Shown in pieces: positions 26,326-35,841 of a stretch of DNA of 64,000 nucleotides. Both the position numbers and the translations under genes were made by a program. The number at the start of each line of letters is the position of its first letter. Position 1 is the first letter of the stretch. The notes beneath the pieces were generated by a model. The model did no database searches and was not told the origin of the DNA. It saw only the letters and a list, made by a program, of their open reading frames with translations. Origin of the DNA: Clostridium saccharoperbutylacetonicum N1-4(HMT) (GTDB lineage Bacteria; Bacillota; Clostridia; Clostridiales; Clostridiaceae); assembly GCF_000340885.1 (NCBI RefSeq), contig NC_020291.1, forward strand, positions 5,021,001 through 5,085,000, read 5' to 3'.

Positions 26326-28344
26326 TTAATCAAGTTCAAAGGTATCTATAATATTGTTTAAAGTTAAGGTAATTTCATTTAAGTTATCAGCTAATGAACT
26401 CAATTCACCAATATTACTTCCCTGGAATTCCATTGAATTTAAAACCTCTTGAGATGAAGCTGAAGTTTCTTCTGTAGCTGCAGATATATCAGAGAAACAT
26501 TTAATAACCTCATTTTTATGTTCATTAACCTTGCTTATAGAATTTACTAAACTAGATACACTTTTATTCATTATATCTACTTTGCTATTTATATCTACAA
26601 ATACATTTTTTGTTTCATTCATACTTTCAACATATTCATTTGTAGATTTCTCTGCTACCTCCATATTTACTTTTGTTAATTCTATTTCTTTTTGAATTTC
26701 TTGAATAATTTGAATTATACGCTTTGTAGAACCTGCAGTCTCCTCTGAAAGTTTTTTAATTTCATTTGCTACTACTGCAAAGCCTTTTCCGTATTCTCCA
26801 GCCCTGGCTGCCTCAATAGATGCATTTAGTGAAAGTAAGTTAGTTTGAGTTGCAATTTCACTTATAGCATTACTTATTTCACCAATATAAATTGATTTTT
26901 CAGCTAACACTTCAACATTCTTACCTGCCTTACTTTGAGCTAATGCTGTATCTTCTATTTTTCTTGATAATTCATCAATATACATCATACCTTTATCTAT
27001 ATGCTCTACTGTAACAGTGGAAATTTTCTCCAAAGTATTAGTATCCTCTGCTGCCGTGTAAATTTCTTCTGAAAGGTTAGTCAATTGTTCAATACCATAT
27101 TGAGACTCTTTAGCTTCACTTTCAATTGCCTTTACAATTTGTGAAAGAGTTTTAGTAACATCTTCAATAGAAGCTACATTTTCATTTACAACTTCTGAAA
27201 GCTTTGAACTTCCATCAATAACCTTGTTAGATGCCCATCGTAATTCTACCACAATATTGATCAAAGTTGCTCTTAAGGCATTTACAGCCTTGCATATAGT
27301 CTCAGTTTCTATATTTGAAGCTTTAATATCTCGATATTTTATACTTTCCTCATTATTTGTTAATTTTAAATTTTTAATGTCGTTAATAGTAGCTGTCAAT
27401 ATAGAAATAGGCTGAGCTATTTTAACTCCTAGTAAGTGACCAATGACATATGTAATTATTGATGCAATGAGAATTATAACAACAAAAGTACTTATTAATA
27501 TTCTTAGCGAAGAATTATAAACACTTTCAGGCACTGCTAATCCTATTTTCCAACCTGTACTAGGAATAGTTGTAAACATAAATAACCTATCTATGCCATC
27601 ATAATCCTTTAATTTATTTGTATTATAAATACCATTACTTATTTGTGCAGCGCTTGAAAATGCATTTCCAATAATACTTTCAATATTAGTAGTTTTATCT
27701 TCTTTAGGCATATATTCATCATTTGGATGAGCTATAATATTATTTCCATTGTCAAGAACAAATCCATATGTATTTTGATCCTTCTTTGCCTCCTCAATAG
27801 TTTCTGCTAGTACTTTTAAATTTACGTCTAAAGAAATAACCCCTACAATTTTATTTTCTCTAATAATAGGTTTAGAAATAGCTACGCACATACTTTGAGT
27901 TGTAAGATCAAAATAAGGATCACCGTAATTAAGATCTTTCTTATTAATAGCATTTTTAAACCAACTTCTTGTGGTACAATCAAAATCTGCCTTTGGAGTC
28001 CACCCAGATCCATCTAAAAATGTTTTATCAATTAATCCAACATATATATCTGATGTAGATTTATTTTGTTTAAATTGTTCAGTTACAAATGAAAGAATTT
28101 TTTCATTACTAAAATCAGACATTGTCTCTAAATAATTATCTATAATATTTATAGTATTTCCATGAACCTTAAGATATCCATCTATCTTTGAAGAATATGC
28201 TTCAATTTGATTTGAATATTTATCCTGTGTATTAGAAGAAATCATCTTTGATGAAATAAAACAGCTTATAAACATAGCAATAACTAGACATCCTATACAG
28301 ACCAAACTAAATACCGTTATTAATTGTGTTTTTATTTTTTTCAT
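26326..28344 (-). CDS. methyl-accepting chemotaxis protein with dCache-type sensor
   Basis: A 672-residue chemoreceptor: membrane helix 1 (about 8-30), a large extracellular double-Cache-like domain (about 35-275, with [16 protein letters not shown] and [12 protein letters not shown]), membrane helix 2 (about 280-302), HAMP, and the cytoplasmic signalling hairpin [35 protein letters not shown]. Such Cache domains often bind amino acids or organic acids. Placed between amino-acid genes, it may sense the same nutrients; this is inference. GAGGTGAT precedes ATG. Confidence 0.92.
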   Translation of the reverse strand: MKKIKTQLITVFSLVCIGCLVIAMFISCFISSKMISSNTQDKYSNQIEAYSSKIDGYLKVHGNTINIIDNYLETMSDFSNEKILSFVTEQFKQNKSTSDIYVGLIDKTFLDGSGWTPKADFDCTTRSWFKNAINKKDLNYGDPYFDLTTQSMCVAISKPIIRENKIVGVISLDVNLKVLAETIEEAKKDQNTYGFVLDNGNNIIAHPNDEYMPKEDKTTNIESIIGNAFSSAAQISNGIYNTNKLKDYDGIDRLFMFTTIPSTGWKIGLAVPESVYNSSLRILISTFVVIILIASIITYVIGHLLGVKIAQPISILTATINDIKNLKLTNNEESIKYRDIKASNIETETICKAVNALRATLINIVVELRWASNKVIDGSSKLSEVVNENVASIEDVTKTLSQIVKAIESEAKESQYGIEQLTNLSEEIYTAAEDTNTLEKISTVTVEHIDKGMMYIDELSRKIEDTALAQSKAGKNVEVLAEKSIYIGEISNAISEIATQTNLLSLNASIEAARAGEYGKGFAVVANEIKKLSEETAGSTKRIIQIIQEIQKEIELTKVNMEVAEKSTNEYVESMNETKNVFVDINSKVDIMNKSVSSLVNSISKVNEHKNEVIKCFSDISAATEETSASSQEVLNSMEFQGSNIGELSSLADNLNEITLTLNNIIDTFELD

Positions 28345-28404
28345 AACTAATCACCTCTTCTTATTAATTTTTATCCCTAATTACAAATCATATAAAAAAT
28401 TAAA

Positions 28405-28445
28405 TCCATGCAATCTATAAATTTCGATTTATAGATCACATGAAT
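28405..28445 (-). terminator. terminator of gabT
   Basis: A 10-bp core stem ATCTATAAAT/ATTTATAGAT (28413-28422, 28427-28436) with a TTCG loop is extended by an imperfect lower stem. TTTAATTTTTTATATG follows on the minus strand. Confidence 0.75.
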
Positions 28446-28512
28446 TAATTCCTACGTTGAAATATTAAATTATATAGATACTAGAACTTATATATAGTTT
28501 ATATTTTTTAAC

Positions 28513-29853
28513 TTATAGACATTCTTTAATTGATTCTTCTAATACATCCATTCCATATTTAACTTGTTCTTCTGTCATTACAAGTGGTGGTAAGAAACGA
28601 ATTACATTGCTAAGCAATCCTGCATTTAATAAAATAACACCTTTTTCATAGCATTTTTTAATTATTGCCTTTACTAAATCTGCTGCTGGTTCTTTAGTTT
28701 CCAGGTCTTTAACAAATTCTACTCCTATCATAGAACCAAGCCCTCTTACTTCACCAATAGCATCAAATTCTTCTTTCATCTTATTTAATCTACCAGTAAT
28801 ATATTCTCCAAGCTTTTGTGATTTCCCACACAAATCCTCTTTTTCAATTTTTTCAATTACTTTAAGTGCAGCCACACATCCAAGCGGACTTCCAGCATAT
28901 GTTCCACCAATTCCACCTACACATGCTGAATCCATTATTTCTTTTTTAGCAACTACAGCACTTAATGGAATTCCCGCTGCTATTGATTTTGATAGTGTAA
29001 CAATATCTGGTTCTATACCATAGTGTTCATGAGCAAACATTTTTCCAGTTCTAGCAAACCCAGCTTGTATTTCATCTACAATTAAAAGTATATTATTTTC
29101 ATTACAAAGCTTTTGTAATTCTTGCATATATTTTGCAGATGGTACTATAAATCCACCTTCACCTTGTAATGGTTCAATAATCAAGCATGCTATCATATCT
29201 GGAGATAATGTTGTTTTAAGCATACTTTTTAATTTATTAATACATTCTTCTGCATAGTCTTCCTCTGAAACTCCAAGTGGAGCTCTATAGGAGTATGGGT
29301 AATCAAATTTATAAGTTTCAGGTGCAAATGGCCCAAACCCATTTTTATAAGGCTTATACTTACTTGTAATTGACATAGTCATATTTGTACGACCATGAAA
29401 AGAACCTGTCGCTGAAAGGATTCCTGTTTTTTTCGTATAAGTTCTTGCTATTTTTATAGCATTTTCTACTGCTTCTGCACCACTATTTGCAAACATTACT
29501 TTTTTTTCAAAATCCCCAACTGTTATTTCTGTTAATTTCTTTGCTAAAGCTCCATAAGATTCATAAGTTACAACATTATATCCTGGGTGAATATACTTAG
29601 CTGTTTGCTCTTGTATTACTTTAACTATCTCATCATCACAATGCCCAACATTTTGGACACCAATTGCTCCAGCAAAATCTAAAAATACATTTCCGTCAAC
29701 ATCTTTAATTAAAGCCCCTTTTGCTTCTGCAATAGCAATGTCTGTGGATATCGATACACCATTTGCTACATATTTTTTTCTTTCTTCAAAAATTTCCTTT
29801 GATTTAGGTCCTGGTATGGCTGTTACTAATTTTACATTTGATTCTTCTATCAT
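28513..29853 (-). CDS. gabT: 4-aminobutyrate aminotransferase
   Basis: A class III PLP aminotransferase of 446 residues. Lys289 in TLSKSIAAG binds PLP; Asp260-Glu-Ile-Gln in IVDEIQAGFARTG and the phosphate loop NSGAEAVENAIK are intact. It transfers the amino group of GABA (or a related omega-amino acid) to 2-oxoglutarate, giving succinate semialdehyde. It lies directly downstream of two PucR regulators, which commonly control gabT-like genes. GGGGGATT precedes ATG. An ornithine or other omega-amino acid specificity cannot be excluded. Confidence 0.88.
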   Translation of the reverse strand: MIEESNVKLVTAIPGPKSKEIFEERKKYVANGVSISTDIAIAEAKGALIKDVDGNVFLDFAGAIGVQNVGHCDDEIVKVIQEQTAKYIHPGYNVVTYESYGALAKKLTEITVGDFEKKVMFANSGAEAVENAIKIARTYTKKTGILSATGSFHGRTNMTMSITSKYKPYKNGFGPFAPETYKFDYPYSYRAPLGVSEEDYAEECINKLKSMLKTTLSPDMIACLIIEPLQGEGGFIVPSAKYMQELQKLCNENNILLIVDEIQAGFARTGKMFAHEHYGIEPDIVTLSKSIAAGIPLSAVVAKKEIMDSACVGGIGGTYAGSPLGCVAALKVIEKIEKEDLCGKSQKLGEYITGRLNKMKEEFDAIGEVRGLGSMIGVEFVKDLETKEPAADLVKAIIKKCYEKGVILLNAGLLSNVIRFLPPLVMTEEQVKYGMDVLEESIKECL

Positions 29854-29956
29854 TTTTAATCCCCCTATACTTTATATGATAAAAGCTGTTCATGTTTTAG
29901 CCTTCATCATTTATTTTTCATTCTCAATTTTCTATTAAACATTTTTAGCAATAAAA

Positions 29957-29994
29957 AATGGAATCTTCATGTTTATACCCATAAAGACTCCATT
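29957..29994 (-). terminator. hairpin between pucR copy 1 and gabT
   Basis: AATGGAATCTT (29957-29967) pairs with AAGACTCCATT (29984-29994) with one mismatch. T6 follows on the minus strand. It may end the pucR transcript or act in the gabT leader. Confidence 0.6.
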
Positions 29995-30119
29995 GTCTAC
30001 AAAACTTTTATGTTGCGCTCTTTGTATTAGCTTGTTTATATAATAATACTTTCTTTCCTTTTTTTCTATGTCCAAACACCATAATATTTTTGTCTATTTT
30101 GACCAAAACACTACCTTAT

Positions 30120-31340
30120 CTATAGTATTTTATTTATATATAATGCCATTTTTATATTAAAACATTCTTCAAAATTGTGCAGACTGCAATTTAATAACTC
30201 TTCAATTTTTTTTATGCGATATGTTAGAGTATTCCTATGAATTAATAATTTTTCTGCTGTCGTAGTAATGTTACAATTTTCATTTAAGTACATATCTAAT
30301 ATTTTAATATAATTAACATCTTTATTATTTTTTGATTTTTCAATAATTGGTCCAATTACTTGCTTGCAATAATTTTCTAATATACTCTTATTATTAACAT
30401 TTAATATCAAACTATATATCCCTATATCATTATATTTCCTAATTGCCTGTCTCCCACCATCAAATTTTAAACTCTCAATTACTATTTTCGCTTCATTAAA
30501 AGATTCCTTCATAAAACCCAAATCTTCATATCCATTCCCAATCCCTACATTTATTGATATCCCCGCCATGCGCTTAGAAACTAATTCTTGTATTTCTTGC
30601 AATGCTCTGTTTAATCTATACATAGAATTTTCTTCTGCTCTATTTAAAAAAATAATTTCTTCTTCATTATCAATTATTGGAACCTTCAATGAATATTTTT
30701 CTAATATGTCCTGAACTAATTTCCTTAGCGTAACTTTAATTTTAGTTATACTAATTTCATCTTCCAGAGCTTTCGACTGAGCAAATTCCTTTAATCCATT
30801 TATCTGCAAAATGCATATACAGCATTTTCCCTGCAGGTTATATCTAAAATAATTAGCTTTTTCTTTGACATTAACCCCTAAATCCGCTTGAGCAAATAAT
30901 ATATTATTCAAAAAATCATTCATAAATTTTTCTTCAATTCGCGCTAATATAATGGCATTGCTTATTTGCTTTGAGACCTCTACAAGCCTAACTTCCCACG
31001 GAAGTGCAAATAAAGGAATTTCAAGTTTATCAGCAATTTCTACCGCACGCTCTGGTATTTTTTTTATGTATTTACCTACATTTACTATTAAACCCACTCC
31101 ACTTTTTTTGCTTATTTCCTCGATAAGTTTTGTTAATACTCCTATATCACTTTTTATTCCTACACCTGTTATAATTACAATTTCTCCCCCTTGCAGCCAC
31201 TTTATGCCTTCCAATGGATCTTCTAAGCATTCTGATACGTATATCCATTCTATGCATTTTTCTAGGCCTGCACTTCCTCCAACCAATACCATGTCTTTTA
31301 GAGTGTCTAGTTTCAGAATATCTTTTACTAAAATTGACAT
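30120..31340 (-). CDS. PucR-family transcriptional regulator, copy 1
   Basis: A 406-residue regulator. The N-terminal PucR sensor domain (about 1-125, with the landmark WLQGGEIVIITG) is followed by a GGDEF-like middle region (about 160-290). The C-terminal PucR helix-turn-helix contains YLNENCNITTTAEKLLIHRNTL and YRIKKIEELL. Family members control purine, GABA or amino-acid use. It reads toward gabT and is a paralogue of copy 2. GGGGTGG precedes ATG. Its ligand is unknown. Confidence 0.9.
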   Translation of the reverse strand: MSILVKDILKLDTLKDMVLVGGSAGLEKCIEWIYVSECLEDPLEGIKWLQGGEIVIITGVGIKSDIGVLTKLIEEISKKSGVGLIVNVGKYIKKIPERAVEIADKLEIPLFALPWEVRLVEVSKQISNAIILARIEEKFMNDFLNNILFAQADLGVNVKEKANYFRYNLQGKCCICILQINGLKEFAQSKALEDEISITKIKVTLRKLVQDILEKYSLKVPIIDNEEEIIFLNRAEENSMYRLNRALQEIQELVSKRMAGISINVGIGNGYEDLGFMKESFNEAKIVIESLKFDGGRQAIRKYNDIGIYSLILNVNNKSILENYCKQVIGPIIEKSKNNKDVNYIKILDMYLNENCNITTTAEKLLIHRNTLTYRIKKIEELLNCSLHNFEECFNIKMALYINKIL

Positions 31341-31357
31341 ATAACCACCCCGCTTTT

Positions 31358-31390
31358 CAGTTTACATTTTATAGTTTACAGTTAATCTTA
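31358..31390. repeat. short AGTTTACAGTTA-type repeat
   Basis: Words CAGTTTACATTTTATAG and AGTTTACAGTTAA stand upstream of pucR copy 1. The rest of the 324-nt gap holds a terminator (31416-31439) and AT-rich sequence with nothing else visible. Confidence 0.45.
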
Positions 31391-31415
31391 TGCTTAAAAT
31401 CTATGGAAAAATAAA

Positions 31416-31439
31416 AGTCTATCACTGCTGTGATAGACT
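31416..31439 (-). terminator. terminator of pucR copy 2
   Basis: A perfect 10-bp stem AGTCTATCAC/GTGATAGACT with a TGCT loop is followed by TTTTATTTTT on the minus strand. Confidence 0.88.
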
Positions 31440-31664
31440 AACATTGTCCTTTTATTTAATTATCCAATATTGATAGTTAAATTATAATATATATAAGTTA
31501 TAACTATTATTGTACATCTCACTCCAATAAATTCAAAAAACTTAGCTATTAATTTATAATTTAATATTAATAATTAGCAATTAGAATATAACTATTATAT
31601 AAAATTCTATATTTATTTTATATGTCCACAAACTATAATAAAATTGTCCACTGTATCCATAACA

Positions 31665-32885
31665 TTACTTTTTTAATACTTTGCTAACATATAATGCTAT
31701 TTTCACTTTAGTACATTCATTAAAATTATGCAAATCACAATTCAATAGTTCTTCTATCTTTTTTATTTTATATTTAAGGGTATTTCTATGTAAAAATAAT
31801 TTTTCGGCTGTAACTGTGATATTGCAGTTTTCATTTAGATAAGTTTCCAAAATTTCAATCAAATTATTATCTTTATTCTCACTATTTATAATTGGTCCCA
31901 AGATTTCAGTAAAATAATTTTCTAATACAGTTCTGTTGTTAATACTAAACAAAAGACCATAAATTCCTATATCTTTATACTTTGTAATTGTATCATCTAG
32001 TCCCTGACATTTTGCGCTATCAATAGCTAGTTCCGCTTCATTTAATGATTGCTTCATCATTTTTAAATCTTTATATGAATTACCAATTCCAACACTTACA
32101 GAAAGATTATCCATACGCTTTTTTATTATTTCTTGTATTTCTTTTAAAGCTTTATCTAATCTATTCATGCAATTTTCTTCTGATCTAATGAAAAAAATAA
32201 CCGCATCATCTTTATCAATTATTGGAACTTTAAGTGCATGCTTTTCCAAAATATCTTGTACTATTTTTCTAAATGTAATCTTAATTTTAGATATACTCAT
32301 TTCATCTTCTAATTTTTTGAACTTTAAATATCTTTCAAATCCATCAATATCAACAACACAAATACAACATTCACCAGCTAAATTATATCCAAAATATGCT
32401 GCCTTTTGTATTGCATCTCCTTCAATTTCTCCATCACCAAATAAAATATTACTCAAAAAATGAGTAAGCGAGTTTTCTTCTATACGCGACAAAACTATTG
32501 CATTGCTAATCTCTCTTGAAACTTCTACTAACTTAACTTCCCATGGCAATGTAAATAGTGGTATTTCAAGTTTATCTGCAAGCTTAATAGCTTCTTCAGG
32601 AATGCTTTTAATATATGGGCCTATATTTACAATTAATCCAGCTCCATTCTTTTCATGTATTCCCTTAATTAAATCTAATAATCTTTGAACATTATCTTTT
32701 ATTCCTACACCTGTAATAAATATAATTTCTCCACCTTGAAGCCACTTAATTCCTTCTAATGGATCTTCAAAACATTCTGCTACATAAATCCATTCAATAC
32801 ACTTTTCTAATCCAGCCTCCCCACTAACTAGTTTTACTTTTTGTAATGAATCTAATTTAAATATATCTTTTACTGAAATTGACAT
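31665..32885 (-). CDS. PucR-family transcriptional regulator, copy 2
   Basis: A 406-residue paralogue of copy 1 with the same domain order: PucR sensor (WLQGGEIIFITG near residue 49), GGDEF-like middle, and C-terminal helix-turn-helix (NENCNITVTAEKLFLHRNTLKYKIKK split over the region near 360-385). ATG at 32885 (MSISVKDIF) is chosen because AAGGGTGG is correctly spaced and it matches copy 1; an ATG three codons earlier sits too close to that site. The pair probably arose by duplication, and each may sense a different ligand or control a different side (gabT versus the ABC importer). Confidence 0.9.
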   Translation of the reverse strand: MSISVKDIFKLDSLQKVKLVSGEAGLEKCIEWIYVAECFEDPLEGIKWLQGGEIIFITGVGIKDNVQRLLDLIKGIHEKNGAGLIVNIGPYIKSIPEEAIKLADKLEIPLFTLPWEVKLVEVSREISNAIVLSRIEENSLTHFLSNILFGDGEIEGDAIQKAAYFGYNLAGECCICVVDIDGFERYLKFKKLEDEMSISKIKITFRKIVQDILEKHALKVPIIDKDDAVIFFIRSEENCMNRLDKALKEIQEIIKKRMDNLSVSVGIGNSYKDLKMMKQSLNEAELAIDSAKCQGLDDTITKYKDIGIYGLLFSINNRTVLENYFTEILGPIINSENKDNNLIEILETYLNENCNITVTAEKLFLHRNTLKYKIKKIEELLNCDLHNFNECTKVKIALYVSKVLKK

Positions 32886-32997
32886 GTCATCCACCCTTGC
32901 CCTTTTATTATTAAAAATATCACTATTGCTTATAATATTTTTATCACATATTAATGCATAAAAAAAGGGTAAATTATAATATTCTTAAATATAAAAT

Positions 32998-33050
32998 AAA
33001 AACCACACCATTATTGCCCTAATTTTATATAAGCAAAAGATGTAGTCTTT
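32998..33050 (-). terminator. terminator of the amino-acid ABC operon
   Basis: Arms 32998-33009 and 33039-33050 pair over 12 positions when G-U pairs are allowed (AAAGACTACATC with GGTGTGGTTTTT on the minus strand), and a T-tract follows. Confidence 0.7.
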
Positions 33051-33064
33051 AATAATTTAAGAAC

Positions 33065-33772
33065 CTAACTGAATTTTAGCATTTTCTTTTCTACTAATTT
33101 TACTAATTGAGATAGTGGCAAACTCAATATTAGATAAAAAACAGCTAAAATTGTATATGATTCAATGGTCAAGAACGATTGAGATGCATAACTTTGAGTT
33201 CTTAACAACAATTCACTAACTGATACATATGCAAGTAATGAAGTATCCTTTAACATCATAACCAAGTAATTTCCAAATACAGGTATTACATTTCTTAATG
33301 CTTGAGGTATTATTATTCTAAATAAAGCTTGATTATTTGTAAGACCTAATGCCAATGCTGCTTCATTTTGCCCACCATCAATTGATACGATTGATGATCG
33401 AATAACTTCTGATATATAACAACCATAATTAATTCCAAGACCTACTATTCCAGCAACTAACGAACTTATTTTAAATTGATATCCAGGATTCCAAAATTGT
33501 ACAATCATTGATACTAAAAGTGGTACTACATAATACATATATACTAATTGAACTAATAATGGAGTTCCTCGAATGAATTCTAAAAATACTACCAATATTC
33601 CCCTTAATACTTTAAATCTACTTATACGTCCAATTGCAATAAGTAACCCTAAAACTATTGCCAAAAAAAATCCGAATATAGTTGCTTCTATAACAATCCA
33701 AAGTCCATCCCCTAAGGAAGGTACTAAATATTTAAATGCAGTGCTAAAATCTAAATTAGATAAAATATCCAT
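33065..33772 (-). CDS. polar amino-acid ABC transporter permease
   Basis: A 235-residue HisM/GlnP-family permease with about five helices. The coupling EAA-like loop is EAALALGLTNNQALFRIIIP at about residues 137-156. It is the last gene of the importer operon (ATPase, binding protein, permease), with AAGGAGG before ATG. A single permease gene suggests a homodimeric channel. The substrate class is polar amino acids; which one is not shown. Confidence 0.92.
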   Translation of the reverse strand: MDILSNLDFSTAFKYLVPSLGDGLWIVIEATIFGFFLAIVLGLLIAIGRISRFKVLRGILVVFLEFIRGTPLLVQLVYMYYVVPLLVSMIVQFWNPGYQFKISSLVAGIVGLGINYGCYISEVIRSSIVSIDGGQNEAALALGLTNNQALFRIIIPQALRNVIPVFGNYLVMMLKDTSLLAYVSVSELLLRTQSYASQSFLTIESYTILAVFYLILSLPLSQLVKLVEKKMLKFS

Positions 33773-33827
33773 CTATACTTCCTCCTTTTCCAAAAAAGAA
33801 TCCTTATGGATTCTTTTTTAGATTTTA

Positions 33828-34712
33828 TTATTTATCTGAAGTTTTACCATCTTCTATTGATACAAAATAATCTTCATTCATTCCATACTTCTTAAGAAGT
33901 TTAAGAATAGTTCCATCTTTTTTCATTTCATCAAGTTTTTCATTTACAGCATCTGCTAAAGCAGTGTCATTTTTTCTAACTGCTGCTGCTATCATTCCAG
34001 ATGCCTCTGCCTTATATGGTGATAAAATCTTCAAATTAAGACTACTATCTTGAGATAAAGTATATCCTGCAACCATTCCATCTGTTATACAAGCATCTAC
34101 TTTTCCAGTATTTACAGCTAACATTAATTCAGATTGACTTGCAAAGATTTTAACATCCTTAACCAAACCATCTTTTTGCCACTTTTGAGCTGTTTCTAAG
34201 AAGGCTGTTCCTTTTTGTCCTCCTAATGTTACATTTTTCAAATCATCTTTGCTTGTAATTTTAGAATCTTTAGGAATAACTATTGCTTCTCCCTCTTTGT
34301 ACCATATATTTGTAAATTTAGCTAATTTTTTACGTTCATCTTTTACGTACATTCCATCTGTTACCATATCTACTGAATTATTATTTAGTTCAACCAATAA
34401 ATTCTCAAATGGTATTTGCTTCATTTCAACTTTATTTATTCCAAGTCTTTTAGCAATTTCAGTTATTATTTCTGCATCAATTCCAGTAAATTCATTAGTC
34501 TTAGCATCTATAAATGCAAATGGTGCATCATTTGATGAAGCAACAGTCAATACTCCTTTTTCCTTTGCTGCTGCTAAAGTATCTTTTCCCTTACTACTAT
34601 CTGCTGCCCCTGAATTAGTAGCATTTCCTCCTGATCCACATCCTGCCATTAATCCAATACACCCTATAACAACTACCGTCAATATCACTAATTTTCTCCA
34701 CAATTTCTTCAT
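33828..34712 (-). CDS. amino-acid ABC transporter substrate-binding lipoprotein
   Basis: A 294-residue family-3 solute-binding protein with a lipobox LMAGC (Cys25). The binding fold spans about 45-285, with SSNDAPFAFIDAKTNEFTG and DAEIITEIAKRLG at the N-lobe, and GTAFLETAQKW and TDGMVAGY at the hinge. It delivers a polar amino acid to the permease downstream. Because gabT and PucR genes are close, GABA, glutamate or glutamine are candidates, but not proven. AAGGGG precedes ATG. Confidence 0.9.
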   Translation of the reverse strand: MKKLWRKLVILTVVVIGCIGLMAGCGSGGNATNSGAADSSKGKDTLAAAKEKGVLTVASSNDAPFAFIDAKTNEFTGIDAEIITEIAKRLGINKVEMKQIPFENLLVELNNNSVDMVTDGMYVKDERKKLAKFTNIWYKEGEAIVIPKDSKITSKDDLKNVTLGGQKGTAFLETAQKWQKDGLVKDVKIFASQSELMLAVNTGKVDACITDGMVAGYTLSQDSSLNLKILSPYKAEASGMIAAAVRKNDTALADAVNEKLDEMKKDGTILKLLKKYGMNEDYFVSIEDGKTSDK

Positions 34713-34778
34713 ATTAATTTCCCCTTTTCATAATTATTTTTGCTTATTTTGCTATATTAATTAAATTTAATATTTTAT

Positions 34779-35504
34779 TTAATTAAGAACTCTAGATAAA
34801 AATTCTTTTGTTCTCTCATTTTTAGGATTTGTAAAAATCTCTTTAGGTGATCCTTCTTCAACTATATAACCTTTATCCATAAAAATTACTCTATCAGATA
34901 CATCTCTAGCAAATCCCATTTCATGTGTAACAACTACCATAGTCATACCGTCCTTTGCTAACTGCTTCATAACATCTAATACATCTCCAACTAATTCTGG
35001 ATCTAGAGCAGATGTTGGTTCATCAAACAAAAGCATCTTAGGCTCCATCGCTAGTGCTCTTGCTATGGCAACACGTTGTTGTTGTCCTCCTGACAAAGTC
35101 TTCGGGTACACATCTGCCTTTTCTTTCAAGCCAACCTTTCCTAAAAGTTCTAATGCTTTTTCTTCTGCTTCTTTTCTATTTTTCTTTTTAGTGAGTACTG
35201 GTGCTAGCATAACATTTTGAACCACAGTATGTAGTGGAAATAAATTATACTTTTGAAACACCATTCCTACTTCTTCTCTAAGAGTTCTGCTATCTGTATT
35301 TTTCTCCATAATACTTTTACCATTATAATACATTTCTCCACCTGTTGGAACTTCAAATAAATTTAAACACCTTAAAAATGTACTTTTTCCGGATCCAGAA
35401 GGTCCTATAATACATACAACTTCGCCTTCTTTTATATCTACACTTATATTCTTCAATACTTCAAGATTTCCGTATTTTTTTGATAATTCGCAAACTTTAT
35501 ACAT
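34779..35504 (-). CDS. amino-acid ABC transporter ATP-binding protein (GlnQ/HisP type)
   Basis: A 241-residue ATPase with Walker [11 protein letters not shown]-loop MVFQKYNLF, signature LSGGQQQR, Walker [12 protein letters not shown] and switch His in [12 protein letters not shown] at 35504 is chosen because AGGAG is 8 nt upstream; an ATG 21 nt earlier lies before that site. First gene of the operon. A hairpin with T-tract lies only about 30 nt upstream of the start, in what must be either the previous gene's terminator or this gene's leader. Confidence 0.93.
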   Translation of the reverse strand: MYKVCELSKKYGNLEVLKNISVDIKEGEVVCIIGPSGSGKSTFLRCLNLFEVPTGGEMYYNGKSIMEKNTDSRTLREEVGMVFQKYNLFPLHTVVQNVMLAPVLTKKKNRKEAEEKALELLGKVGLKEKADVYPKTLSGGQQQRVAIARALAMEPKMLLFDEPTSALDPELVGDVLDVMKQLAKDGMTMVVVTHEMGFARDVSDRVIFMDKGYIVEEGSPKEIFTNPKNERTKEFLSRVLN

Positions 35505-35534
35505 ATTCTCAACTCCTGTTTTCATATAATATAA

Positions 35535-35567
35535 AAAGACGCACTGTTTTAATTTCAGTGCGCCTTT
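35535..35567 (-). terminator. hairpin with T-tract directly upstream of the ABC importer operon
   Basis: AAAGACGCACTG (35535-35546) and CAGTGCGCCTTT (35556-35567) pair over 12 positions with one wobble, and TTTTTAT follows on the minus strand. Only 30 nt separate it from the ATPase start, leaving no room for a promoter between. It may work as an attenuator. Confidence 0.7.
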
Positions 35568-35653
35568 GCATTCAATATAATTATTTTCTTTTTTTGTTAA
35601 AATAATATTATCACGATATTTTTATAATTTCTATACTCATAAGTAACATTTTT

Positions 35654-35675
35654 TATGTGCAGTGTGCACAACCTT
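35654..35675. promoter_or_regulatory. TGTGCA-repeat site, candidate operator 1
   Basis: On the minus strand, AAAGGTTGTGCACACTGCACAT is a near-duplicate of the site at 35821-35839. It contains TGTGCACA and a second TGCAC half 8 nt away. It lies upstream of the ABC importer operon; the regulator is unknown. The surrounding gap 35568-35841 shows no other feature. Confidence 0.4.
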
Positions 35676-35820
35676 TAATTTTAATTTATTCCTCACCATT
35701 GATTTTCAAAACTAGGCTGCGTTTCACTAAACAATCTTTGCTACTTTCAAGAATTAATTTGCTTGTATGTATATTATCACATTAATGTTTATCCGTCTAT
35801 TATCATTTATAACAATATTT

Positions 35821-35839
35821 TAGTGCAATGTGCACAACC
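35821..35839. promoter_or_regulatory. TGTGCA-repeat site, candidate operator 2
   Basis: TAGTGCAATGTGCACAACC, immediately after the stop of the alcohol dehydrogenase gene, repeats the site at 35654-35675 almost exactly. A partial match (TTTAGTGCA) lies upstream of the dehydrogenase at 37131-37139. Confidence 0.4.
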
Positions 35840-35841
35840 TT

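Noticed and set aside
28405..28445. Possible riboswitch in front of the chemoreceptor gene
   Set aside because: A simple long stem with TTCG loop and T-tract right after gabT is best read as its terminator; no riboswitch motif is seen.
34249..34764. 171-codon open frame on the plus strand
   Set aside because: It is antisense to the amino-acid binding protein gene and is explained by its codon pattern.
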